Shown piece by piece: positions 16,788-24,218 of a stretch of DNA of 36,669 nucleotides (positions are counted from its first letter, which is position 1; each line of letters begins with the position of its first letter). The stretch is taken from assembly GCA_016778985.1 (NCBI GenBank), contig JADHOM010000020.1, positions 1 to 36,669 on the forward strand, read 5' to 3'. The notes beneath the pieces were generated by a model that saw only the letters and a program-made list of their open reading frames with translations, searched no databases and was not told the DNA's origin. The position numbers and the translations under genes were made by a program. This DNA is from Alphaproteobacteria bacterium (GTDB lineage Bacteria; Pseudomonadota; Alphaproteobacteria; Puniceispirillales; UBA1172).

Positions 16788-16877
16788 GGAAGACTGAATG
16801 ACCCGATCGAAACATGCTTTGGCTGCTTCCTCTCGGACCTGACCGATTAAACAAGGTGACCGTCCACCCAGCCTTCC
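16788..16877 (-). ncRNA. ffs: Signal recognition particle RNA (4.5S, small bacterial type)
   Basis: The reverse strand contains the universally conserved SRP core GGTCAGGTCC-GAGA-GGAAGCAGCC. The outer strands GGAAGGCTGGGTGG and TCATTCAGTCTTCC pair over 14 positions (allowing G-U), giving the long hairpin of the small bacterial SRP RNA; the ends given are those of this helix, and the primary transcript may be a few bases longer. The RNA binds Ffh and FtsY for co-translational targeting. The apical tetraloop is GAGA instead of the common GGAA, still a GNRA loop. The gene lies between pheA and dnaX on the same strand. Confidence 0.9.
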
Positions 16878-16902
16878 TGTTCCATGTATGGGATATTCTG
16901 AC

Positions 16903-16940
16903 AAAAAGCGCAAGCCCTAGCGAGGCTTGGGGGCGCTTTT
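16903..16940 (-). terminator. Rho-independent terminator after pheA
   Basis: On the reverse strand, AAAAGCG...CAAGCC and GGCTTG-CGCTTTTT form a 13-base-pair stem with a C-rich bulge and end in five T. It begins 17 bases beyond the pheA stop and ends 25 bases before the SRP RNA. A-tracts on the 5' arm make it potentially bidirectional. The distal arm also carries TTGCGC, which is 17 bases from CATACA just upstream of the SRP RNA and may be its -35 box. Confidence 0.8.
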
Positions 16941-16956
16941 GGTGCAATATCTGGCT

Positions 16957-17838
16957 TTAATCGCTGCCATTAGAGGTGGCGTAACGCGCTTTGTCAGCGG
17001 GATAGCATCCTAGTATCGTAACGGCATCTTTAGGACAGAAAAATCGCAATTCTTCTAGCGCTAGCGCAAAACTAGGGCTTTCAACATGGGTTTCGGCATC
17101 AATATAAAATTGCACGGCGGTAAAATGACCATCCAGCATATAGCTTTCCAGTTTGGTCAGATTAATGCCGTTTGTAGCAAAACCGCCTAAGGCTTTATAT
17201 AGTGCGGCTGGCACAGACCTAAGCCGAAAGATTAGCGTTGTGATAGCAATGTCAGACTGATTCGCCGGATATTCTGGAGTTTTCGCCATAATTAACATGC
17301 GTGTCGTATTTGTTGCCGCGTCTTCCATATTGGCTTTCAAAATATCAAGACCATATATATCGGCTGCCAGCGATGAAGCAATGGCGCCAACACTAGCATC
17401 ACCCTTAGCCGCGACATCTGCCGCCGCCCCAGCGGTATCAGGATACATGTGAGGGGTAAGACCAAGCGCCTGCAGACCACTCCGACATTGGGCTAGCCCT
17501 TGCTCATGGCTTTTGACCGTTTTTAGCTGCTCTAGGGTGGTTCCCTTTACTGCCAGCAAGTGATGGTTAACAGGCTGAAAATGTTCGCCAATAATACTTA
17601 ACCCAGATGATGGCAGAAGATGATGAATATCAGCAACACGACCAGCCACCGAGTTTTCAACAGGAACCATGGCGTAACGCGCCCTACCATCGACAACGGA
17701 TTGAAGCATATCTTCAAATGACACACAAGACAGCGTGTCCATATCAGGGAAGCGCATCTGGCAAGCGAGATGCGAATAAGCACCGGGAACGCCCTGATAG
17801 GCAATAATATTATTAGAATGTGAAGGTGATGATGTCAT
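16957..17838 (-). CDS. pheA: Prephenate dehydratase
   Basis: Converts prephenate to phenylpyruvate in phenylalanine synthesis. This is the monofunctional form (293 residues) with no chorismate mutase domain. It begins with IIAYQGVPGAYSH, has the VPVENSVAGRV motif (58-68) and the catalytic Thr-Arg in NTTRMLIM (177-184). The C-terminal ACT domain (about 205-280) contains the regulatory KLESYMLDG segment, where the family has ESRP or ESYM, suggesting feedback by phenylalanine. It follows kdsB on the same strand by 26 bases and ends at a strong terminator. Confidence 0.95.
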   Translation of the reverse strand: MTSSPSHSNNIIAYQGVPGAYSHLACQMRFPDMDTLSCVSFEDMLQSVVDGRARYAMVPVENSVAGRVADIHHLLPSSGLSIIGEHFQPVNHHLLAVKGTTLEQLKTVKSHEQGLAQCRSGLQALGLTPHMYPDTAGAAADVAAKGDASVGAIASSLAADIYGLDILKANMEDAATNTTRMLIMAKTPEYPANQSDIAITTLIFRLRSVPAALYKALGGFATNGINLTKLESYMLDGHFTAVQFYIDAETHVESPSFALALEELRFFCPKDAVTILGCYPADKARYATSNGSD

Positions 17839-17864
17839 TAGAATTCAGTTCATTAATAATTTGC

Positions 17865-18659
17865 TTAAGTTAAATCAAATCGTTTGGCGGCAGCTTCTAA
17901 ATCTGCTTCAGTATCAATTCCGGTAATAGCCATGTCAACCGCAATGGCACCGATCCGCATGCCGGCTTCTATGGCGCGCAGTTGTTCTAGTTTTTCTGAT
18001 CGTTCCAGTGGTGATGGCGGCAACGCAATAAACTGCTCTAAGGCAGACCGCCGCCAGCCATATACACCAACATGATGCCACATAGCGGCTAATTCTGATG
18101 TTGTCTGGTCTGATGCCTTTTCATCAATTACGCCGCCATAAGGGATCGGGGCGCGGCTAAAATAGATCGCCCATCCTGTTTGGGTTATATCATTGTCAGG
18201 CCAAGATACAACCGCTTTGACAACTGAATCTAGATGAACCTCCTCGGCGGTTAATAAGGCCACAGGGGTAATGATATCAAAGGCGTCGCTGTTAAGGGCT
18301 TGGTTCAACTTAACTAGCATATCAGGGCGCATTTCGGGTAAATCACCTTGCAAATTAATAACATGTGAAAAAACTTGATCAGGGTCAATCTGTGCTAATG
18401 CCGCCGCCACCCGATCAGATCCCGATGGCAGATCAGGATCAGTAATGATTGCTTCCCCACCCTCAGCCCGGATAATGCCGGCAATATCACCGCCATCACA
18501 GGCCACAATAACGCGGCCAATATCAGCTTCTATGGCGCGCCGCCAGACTTGAACAATCATCGGCGCATCCCCAACATGGCGCAATGGTTTGCCAGGTAAA
18601 CGTGATGCCGCCATGCGAGCCGGTATAACGATTATGGTATTAGAGACATTCTGTCGCAT
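17865..18659 (-). CDS. kdsB: 3-deoxy-manno-octulosonate (Kdo) cytidylyltransferase
   Basis: Activates Kdo with CTP to CMP-Kdo for the lipopolysaccharide inner core. The 264-residue protein opens with IIVIPARMAASRLPGKPL, the nucleotide-binding signature, and has VIVACDGGDI, INLQGDLPEM (metal-binding Asp) and a C-terminal GIDTEADLEAA stretch. The ATG at 18659 is preferred over 18665 because AAGAG then lies at normal spacing. The family usually reads VNVQGDEP; here the Glu is replaced by Leu (QGDLPEM), which is common in alphaproteobacterial proteins. It forms a unit with pheA. Confidence 0.95.
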   Translation of the reverse strand: MRQNVSNTIIVIPARMAASRLPGKPLRHVGDAPMIVQVWRRAIEADIGRVIVACDGGDIAGIIRAEGGEAIITDPDLPSGSDRVAAALAQIDPDQVFSHVINLQGDLPEMRPDMLVKLNQALNSDAFDIITPVALLTAEEVHLDSVVKAVVSWPDNDITQTGWAIYFSRAPIPYGGVIDEKASDQTTSELAAMWHHVGVYGWRRSALEQFIALPPSPLERSEKLEQLRAIEAGMRIGAIAVDMAITGIDTEADLEAAAKRFDLT

Positions 18660-18727
18660 CAGCATACTCTTGTTATCAATTCACCTGTCTTTATCATGTC
18701 AATCATATTATGACTAGAACATTGCTG

Positions 18728-18755
18728 TTCACATGAATATAGTATTTGCTATAAC
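18728..18755 (+). promoter_or_regulatory. Candidate promoter of cytochrome c gene
   Basis: TTCACA (18728-18733) and TATAAC (18750-18755) are spaced by 16 bases and lie about 125 bases upstream of the cytochrome c start. Another weak TTGACC lies nearer the gene without a good -10 box. Confidence 0.3.
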
Positions 18756-18879
18756 ATGGGACGACAACGGTTGGGGCTAGTGTAAACTGGTTTCTGCTGG
18801 ATGGTAATGGATATCAAGCGGGTGTACACTTGACCCTAGTTGAGATGCCATGCTTAGGGGGAAAGTAAGGAAACGTATC

Positions 18880-19422
18880 ATGGATAATTTGAATTTTAAT
18901 AAAATCGCGGCAGGCGTACTTTGCGGTGGTTTGCTTCTGATGGCAGGGATTAAGGCTGGTGAGATTCTGCTGCCGCATCAAGACATCGAAGAAAATGCAT
19001 ACCCGTTTGAAGTTGCGGAAGCAGGTGATGGGCAAAGCGCCCCTGCTATCCCTGAAGATACAGGCCCCGAACCTATTTTGGCCATGCTAGCAAGTGCAGA
19101 TATTGATGCTGGACAAGCTCTATCTAAAAAATGCACAGCCTGTCATAGCTTTGATGCTGGCGGCCCCAATAAAGTAGGCCCAAATCTCTATAACATCGTT
19201 AATCGCGGTATCGGCGGGGTAGATGGTTTCAAATATTCAACGGCGCTTAGTGAGTTTGGCGGCAATTGGGATTATGAACAGCTCAACGGCTTCCTCTATA
19301 AGCCAAAGTCATGGGTGAACGGAACGAAAATGAATTACGCAGGGCTTAAGAAGCCCAATGATCGTGCTAATATCATTGCTTGGATGCGGACGCTTTCTGC
19401 CGATCCTGCCCAATTACCCTAA
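18880..19422 (+). CDS. Membrane-anchored class I cytochrome c (CycM-like)
   Basis: Periplasmic electron carrier held by an uncleaved N-terminal membrane helix. The 180-residue protein starts at the ATG preceded by AAGGAAAC; an upstream in-frame ATG at 18850 is less likely. The membrane anchor covers about residues 8-30, a proline/acid-rich linker about 35-70, and the haem domain the rest. The haem motif is Cys85-Thr-Ala-Cys88-His89, and the sixth ligand is probably Met151 in NGTKMNYAGLKK. The layout matches the CycM/c552 type that passes electrons to terminal oxidases. It lies divergent from kdsB, a frequent alphaproteobacterial context. Confidence 0.92.
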   Translation: MDNLNFNKIAAGVLCGGLLLMAGIKAGEILLPHQDIEENAYPFEVAEAGDGQSAPAIPEDTGPEPILAMLASADIDAGQALSKKCTACHSFDAGGPNKVGPNLYNIVNRGIGGVDGFKYSTALSEFGGNWDYEQLNGFLYKPKSWVNGTKMNYAGLKKPNDRANIIAWMRTLSADPAQLP

Positions 19423-19457
19423 GGATGAAACCGTAAGGATGAAATAGATGTTTCATC
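19421..19457 (+). repeat. Repeat and hairpin after cytochrome c gene
   Basis: AAGGATGAAA occurs twice (19421-19430 and 19435-19444), and GATGAAA-TAGATG-TTTCATC (19438-19457) forms a 7-base-pair hairpin with no T-run behind it. It may slow transcription or stabilise the upstream message; it is not a clear terminator. Confidence 0.4.
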
Positions 19458-19490
19458 TAAATCGATAACATCATAAAGGAGTTGCCGATA

Positions 19491-20261
19491 ATGCTAGATG
19501 AACTGGCTGGATTTGCGGCAACTCTTACTGATCTGACGCGGCCTATCGTGCATCAGTATTTTCGGCAAAACCCCAACATTATCCAGAAGCAAGATAATTC
19601 ACCTGTGACGCTCGCTGATCAGCAGGTTGAGCGCGTCTTGCGCAAGGCTATCCTTGGCCGCTATCCTGATCACAGTATTATCGGTGAAGAAGATGCGCAC
19701 CATTCTGGCCAAGCCCCATATACTTGGGTCATTGATCCAATTGATGGGACGCGGGCGTTTAGTTGCGGTAATCCATTATTTGGAACATTGATTGGTATTC
19801 TCAAGCATGGTGAGCCGCAAATTGGCATTATTGACTTGCCAATGTTGGATAAGCGCTGGGTTGGTCAAATCGGCAAATCCAGCTCATGTAATCAGACCAT
19901 CTGTCAAACCTCATCTATTCAGCATCTTGCGGCGGCACGAATTGCAACAACAAGCTCATCTTTGTTAGGTGAGGCTGGCTTGCCAAAGTTTGAGCATTTA
20001 GCTGCAGCCTGCCGGGTTGTCAATTATGGCGGGGATTGTGCCAATTATGCGCATTTGGCTAGTGGCTGGTGCGATATCGTAGTTGAGGCTAATTTGCAGG
20101 CCTATGATATTATGGCAGTGGTTGCGGTTGTTATGGCGGCTGGCGGCATGGTTAGCCAATGGGACGGCAAGCCTATCCTTCTGGATGATTTTGATGGTAG
20201 TATTATTGCCGCTGCTACCCCGGAGTTGCATGCGGCGGCGGTGTCATATCTCTTGGACTGA
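19491..20261 (+). CDS. hisN: Inositol-monophosphatase-family phosphatase, probable histidinol-phosphatase HisN
   Basis: Magnesium-dependent phosphatase of 256 residues. Metal ligands are visible as Glu66-Glu67 in IIGEEDA and Asp82/Asp85 in WVIDPIDGTRAF; the C-terminal Asp lies in NLQAYDIMAVVAVVMAAGG. The segment SPVTLADQQVERVLR and GTRAFSCGNPLFGTLIG resemble the HisN branch, which dephosphorylates histidinol phosphate, more than SuhB or CysQ. The substrate is an inference, and no other his gene is nearby. The ATG at 19491 is 9 bases after AAAGGAG; the upstream TTG at 19482 touches it directly. Confidence 0.85.
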   Translation: MLDELAGFAATLTDLTRPIVHQYFRQNPNIIQKQDNSPVTLADQQVERVLRKAILGRYPDHSIIGEEDAHHSGQAPYTWVIDPIDGTRAFSCGNPLFGTLIGILKHGEPQIGIIDLPMLDKRWVGQIGKSSSCNQTICQTSSIQHLAAARIATTSSSLLGEAGLPKFEHLAAACRVVNYGGDCANYAHLASGWCDIVVEANLQAYDIMAVVAVVMAAGGMVSQWDGKPILLDDFDGSIIAAATPELHAAAVSYLLD

Positions 20262-20296
20262 AATATTTCAAGGACTGACATATTTCAAGGACTGAA
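20256..20296. repeat. 17-base tandem repeat at the hisN/reductase junction
   Basis: GACTGAAATATTTCAAG (20256-20272) is followed by GACTGACATATTTCAAG (20273-20289) and the start of a third copy (20290-20296). The first copy holds the hisN stop codon; the partial third copy leads into the AAAGGA ribosome-binding site of the next gene. Confidence 0.9.
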
Positions 20297-20306
20297 AGGA
20301 ATAGCC

Positions 20307-21266
20307 ATGTCTTCACAAAAACAACCAGATCAAAAAGACATTCTTGTGGTTTACCATAGCTCAGATGCGCCGATGGAGAAATGGCAAGAGTGGCTGAGCC
20401 GCCTTGATCCGCGTATCCGGCTTGTCGCTCTTGATGATGAGGCGTCACATCAGGCAGAGGTGATGATCACATGGTCACCGCCTTATGGCGCCATTGCGGC
20501 GCGGCCACATCTCAAAGGCGTTATTTCATTGGCACAAGGCGTTGATCATTTGCTTGATGATCCATCCTTGCCGCGTGACATCATTATTGGTCGTTTGATT
20601 GATCCCTTTATGTCAGAATCAATGGCTGAATGGGTGATGCTAGCCATCCTCAAACAACATCGTGATGAAGCGGCTTATGCCGCTGCCGTTCCTCGTCAAG
20701 AGTGGATAAGTCTAGAGCCGCGGATACCGTCAGATTATACTGTTTCGGTTATGGGAATAGGGGCTATTGGTGGTCATGTTGCCGAAAAAATTGCCTATTT
20801 TGGGTTCAATGTTCTGGGCTGGTCACGGACAGAGAAATCAATCAAAGGGGTGACTAGTCTAACTGGTGATGAAGGGTTTGCACATTGCCTGAGCCAAGCT
20901 GATTATGTGGTATCGGTGCTGCCACTAACCGCCAGTACCAGAGATATTTATGATGCAAGCGTTTTCCAGCAGATGAAATCCGGCGCTTATTTTATCAATT
21001 GCGGACGTGGGCTTCAGGTGATGGAAGATGATCTGATCACAGCCCTTGATAACGGCCATTTGAGCGGGGCTTGCCTAGATGTTTTTCGTCAGGAACCGCT
21101 ACCCACAGGGCATCCGTTATGGAGCCATGGTAAAGTTACTGTCTGGCCGCATGTGTCTGCACAAACAAGTCCTATTACCGCCGCCAAGCAGGTGCTAGCA
21201 TCAATTTTGGCTATTCGTGATGGCAAACCGCCAGTCAATCCAGTTGATATCAGTAGAGGGTATTAA
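20307..21266 (+). CDS. D-2-hydroxyacid dehydrogenase, GhrA-like (glyoxylate/hydroxypyruvate reductase)
   Basis: NAD(P)H-dependent reductase of 319 residues. The nucleotide-binding loop is GIGAIGG (150-156) in VSVMGIGAIGGHVAEKIAYFGF. Catalytic residues are Arg234 in NCGRG, Glu263 in RQEPLP and His282 in WPHVSAQTSP. The absence of an N-terminal formate dehydrogenase-like stretch and the overall pattern fit the GhrA branch, which reduces glyoxylate and hydroxypyruvate. The exact substrate is inferred. An AAAGGA site lies 8 bases upstream of the ATG; the gene follows hisN by 45 bases and is convergent with the aminopeptidase. Confidence 0.88.
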   Translation: MSSQKQPDQKDILVVYHSSDAPMEKWQEWLSRLDPRIRLVALDDEASHQAEVMITWSPPYGAIAARPHLKGVISLAQGVDHLLDDPSLPRDIIIGRLIDPFMSESMAEWVMLAILKQHRDEAAYAAAVPRQEWISLEPRIPSDYTVSVMGIGAIGGHVAEKIAYFGFNVLGWSRTEKSIKGVTSLTGDEGFAHCLSQADYVVSVLPLTASTRDIYDASVFQQMKSGAYFINCGRGLQVMEDDLITALDNGHLSGACLDVFRQEPLPTGHPLWSHGKVTVWPHVSAQTSPITAAKQVLASILAIRDGKPPVNPVDISRGY

Positions 21267-21305
21267 GCGGGGCTATTAGGGGGTGTGTTAGGCAGCAATC
21301 CCTAA

Positions 21306-22718
21306 CTAGTTATTTTCAGCAAGCTCTCTAATATAGCTGAACGCCGCGCGCATAGCCATGGCTTCGCCGCCTTTTGGTCGGCCAGGCCTTGCGCTTAAGT
21401 TCCACGCCATAACATCAAAATGAACCCATGGCTGCGGCCGCGCAAGGAAGCGTTCTAAAAACAACGCCGCGGTAATGGCACCGCCATATCGTGATGGTCC
21501 GGTGCTAGAAAACGCGGCGTGACCTTGATCCAGTTGTTTACCATATGGCGCATGCAGAGGCATCCGCCAAACCGGATCATGGGTTTTTTGCCCATGCGTG
21601 ATGAGGCTATTTGCGACATCATCCTGATTGCTGAACATCGCGGGCAATTCCGTGCCTAGCGCCACCCTAGCGGCACCTGTCAAAGTCGCAAAATCAATAA
21701 TCAGATCATTGTTATCTTGGGTGGCTAAGTGGAGAGCATCGGCCAGCACCAGACGGCCTTCGGCATCGGTGTTACCGACCTCAACCGGAATACCAGCCGC
21801 CGTATCAATGATATCCAATGGCCGCATAGAAAGCGCCGAGATTGCATTTTCGGCAGCAGGAATTAGCACTCTTAAACGGATAGGTAATGCTAGCGCCATA
21901 ATCGCCTTGGCAAGACCGAGAACATGCGCCGCCCCACCCATATCTTTTTTCATAATCTCCATGCCTGATGATGGCTTAATATCCAGACCGCCACTATCAA
22001 AGGTAATGCCTTTACCAATTAAGGTAATGCGCGGGGCTTTATCGCCACTTGTATTATTCCAGCTTAAATCAATCAGGCGTGGGGCAATTTCTGCCGCTCG
22101 GCCGACGGTGTTAATGGCGGGAAAACACCTCGCCAACTCATCCCCCTTGGTGACAGTCATAGCAGCATCATAGTCAGCGGCCAGTGTTGCCGCCGCTGCC
22201 TCTAAGCCTTCGGGGGTCATGATATTAGCAGGTGTATTGATGAGATCACGGACTAGTGCTGTTGCCTCAGCTAGGGCAATGACGCGGGCGCGCATATTAT
22301 CATCACTGATCACCAGCTCAGCCTTGGCGGCGGCGCTATGTGTGCTCGTGCGGTATGTGTTAAACCGATAATTGGCCAGCGCCCAGCCCAGCGCATAATT
22401 TTCTAATGTGCCATTGTCAACGTCATGGTCAGCGCCATTGTCAGCGTCATGGAGAGTATATCGTCCAGCCGGCATTTTTGCCGCATAAGCCCCATCATCA
22501 AAGGCATTACCGCTATCGCTCTGCAGCATCGCCTCTAGGCTATGGTCGCTATCTGGCAAGCTAATGACCTTGTGATGCGAAGGGGTGAAGCCATGGCTAT
22601 CTATCCAGTTTATCCAGCGTGGCTCTGCCACCTCGCGCCAGTCCTGCCATGCTGATTTAGAGCATCGAATAATCGGTTTGCTATCATCTGATGGTGCAAT
22701 GAGCTGATGGTTAAACAT
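21306..22718 (-). CDS. M17-family leucyl aminopeptidase
   Basis: Cytosolic dizinc aminopeptidase of 470 residues that trims peptides. The catalytic C-terminal domain shows GKGITFDSGGLDIKP (metal-binding Lys and Asp), KKDMGGAAHVLG and the family signature NTDAEGRLVLADAL. The N-terminal domain is short and divergent, as in the PepB/shorter M17 group, and contains an acidic D-N-G/A-D-H repeat encoded by a 24-base-period duplication. The ATG at 22718 is chosen because GAGG lies 6 bases upstream; a GTG at 22730 is in frame. Its start lies 28 bases beyond the stop of the MATE gene, which precedes it on the same strand. Confidence 0.93.
   Translation of the reverse strand: MFNHQLIAPSDDSKPIIRCSKSAWQDWREVAEPRWINWIDSHGFTPSHHKVISLPDSDHSLEAMLQSDSGNAFDDGAYAAKMPAGRYTLHDADNGADHDVDNGTLENYALGWALANYRFNTYRTSTHSAAAKAELVISDDNMRARVIALAEATALVRDLINTPANIMTPEGLEAAAATLAADYDAAMTVTKGDELARCFPAINTVGRAAEIAPRLIDLSWNNTSGDKAPRITLIGKGITFDSGGLDIKPSSGMEIMKKDMGGAAHVLGLAKAIMALALPIRLRVLIPAAENAISALSMRPLDIIDTAAGIPVEVGNTDAEGRLVLADALHLATQDNNDLIIDFATLTGAARVALGTELPAMFSNQDDVANSLITHGQKTHDPVWRMPLHAPYGKQLDQGHAAFSSTGPSRYGGAITAALFLERFLARPQPWVHFDVMAWNLSARPGRPKGGEAMAMRAAFSYIRELAENN
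22410..22452. repeat. 24-base-period duplication inside the aminopeptidase gene
   Basis: GCCATTGTCAACGTCATGG (22410-22428) recurs at 22434-22452 with one change. In the coding frame it gives an acidic Asp/Asn/His-rich repeat between the N-terminal and catalytic domains. Confidence 0.85.
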
Positions 22719-22745
22719 AATCGACCTCACATCTTGGCAATATTT

Positions 22746-24131
22746 TTAATCTAAAATGACACGAATATGATTTAACCGTATCCATAATGTAGCCCCTCTT
22801 AGCCCAAGAAGAATCATAAAAGCAAGCCATATCCCGATTAAGCCAAGCCAAATATTCATTACATAGAGTAATGGCAGAAAGACAATAACCGACAAGAGCA
22901 TAGCATTGCGCATATCACGGCCCATTGTTGCGCCAACAAAAACCCCATCCATTTGAAAGGCAATCACCGACACAACAGGCATAATGACGAGAATAGGCAG
23001 GATCTGGTGGCTCCTCTCAACAACCTCAGGGATACTGGTCATGACGTGGATAAAGGCATCTCCGAATAAGGCGAGCAGGATCGCCATGCAGACGGACATA
23101 ATAATCGCCAAATTGGTAGTCTCGCGTAGAGTATGATTAAACATGACCATATTGCGGCGACCAATGGCGCTGCCAGTGAGGGCTTCTGCTGCATGTGCAA
23201 ACCCATCAAGCGGATAGGCAATCGTTGCAAAAATAACAAAACCAATTTGTGATGCTGCCAGCGCGACATCATCAATTGCCGATGCCGCATTAAGAACAAT
23301 CAATTCAGATAAGATAATACAGCTTGTCCGGATAGTAAGATCAAAGCCAAGCCCCAGATAGCGCCGCATGGCGTCAAGGTTCATAATGACTTTAAGCGAT
23401 AGAAAAGATAATGGCGTTATTCGCCTAATGGCAATAATTAGCATTGGCAGAGTGACCAGCAAGCCGCTGTAATGGGCAATGGCGGTGGCCAGTGCAACAC
23501 CCTCAATGCGCATGCCCAACCCATAAACAAGAACAATATTACCAATAATATTGATCGAGTTGACGGTGATAAGCTGGATCACCGTGGCACCAATGCGCTG
23601 AAGCCCAAACATCACCCCCATGATCACCATATTGATGGTAATCGCCGGGGCAGATATGCAGACAATCGTTAAATAGCGTGACATGCCTTCCCTAACCTCA
23701 TCACTCATCGACAGCGTTATGCTGGCCAGATAAATAATCAGTGGGATCAATAAAATGGTGAGCAATCCAAGGATAACAGCAACATAGAGGGCACGCCAGA
23801 AATGGGTTAGCACCATTGCGCCATCATTAGCACCTGCGGCCTGTGCCACAAATCCGGTTGTCGCCATCCGCAGAAAACCAAAAATGGCTAGGATCAAGCT
23901 GAGGATAAAGCTGCCCATTGCGACTGCACCAATATAATGCGGGGAATTTAGATGCCCCATTACTGCCGTATCAACAATCCCAACTAGAGGAATTGAGCTA
24001 TTCGCAATAATCACCGGAACAGCAATTCGCCATGTTTGCTTGCGAATAGCGGCGCGGTCGTTGCCATCAATGCTTTTCAGCACTTGATCAGCTGTCTGCG
24101 CGTCATTTAGATGTGTGTGTTGTTTTGTCAT
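22746..24131 (-). CDS. MATE-family efflux transporter (DinF/NorM-like)
   Basis: Inner-membrane cation-coupled multidrug or metabolite exporter. The 461-residue protein has about twelve membrane segments in two halves; the first half contains IPLVGIVDTAVMGHLNSPHYIGAVA, the family's N-terminal pattern, and the second half has YPLDGFAHAAEALTGSAIGRRN and QMDGVFVGATMGRDMRN. The latter two place it in the DinF branch. Substrate unknown. No DinF-type LexA box was identified. It is transcribed with the aminopeptidase and divergent from the ArnT-like gene. Confidence 0.92.
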   Translation of the reverse strand: MTKQHTHLNDAQTADQVLKSIDGNDRAAIRKQTWRIAVPVIIANSSIPLVGIVDTAVMGHLNSPHYIGAVAMGSFILSLILAIFGFLRMATTGFVAQAAGANDGAMVLTHFWRALYVAVILGLLTILLIPLIIYLASITLSMSDEVREGMSRYLTIVCISAPAITINMVIMGVMFGLQRIGATVIQLITVNSINIIGNIVLVYGLGMRIEGVALATAIAHYSGLLVTLPMLIIAIRRITPLSFLSLKVIMNLDAMRRYLGLGFDLTIRTSCIILSELIVLNAASAIDDVALAASQIGFVIFATIAYPLDGFAHAAEALTGSAIGRRNMVMFNHTLRETTNLAIIMSVCMAILLALFGDAFIHVMTSIPEVVERSHQILPILVIMPVVSVIAFQMDGVFVGATMGRDMRNAMLLSVIVFLPLLYVMNIWLGLIGIWLAFMILLGLRGATLWIRLNHIRVILD

Positions 24132-24218
24132 GCGGTTTATCGCTAGATAGTGTCTTTATTGATCATTACAAATCAGCTTAGTGTTTTCACTACACTTAAA
24201 TCGGGATATAGTGCGTCC

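Noticed and set aside
21267-21305. Convergent terminator between the reductase and the aminopeptidase (TTAGGG...CCCTAA)
   Set aside because: Six pairs with an 18-base loop and no T-run; not convincing.
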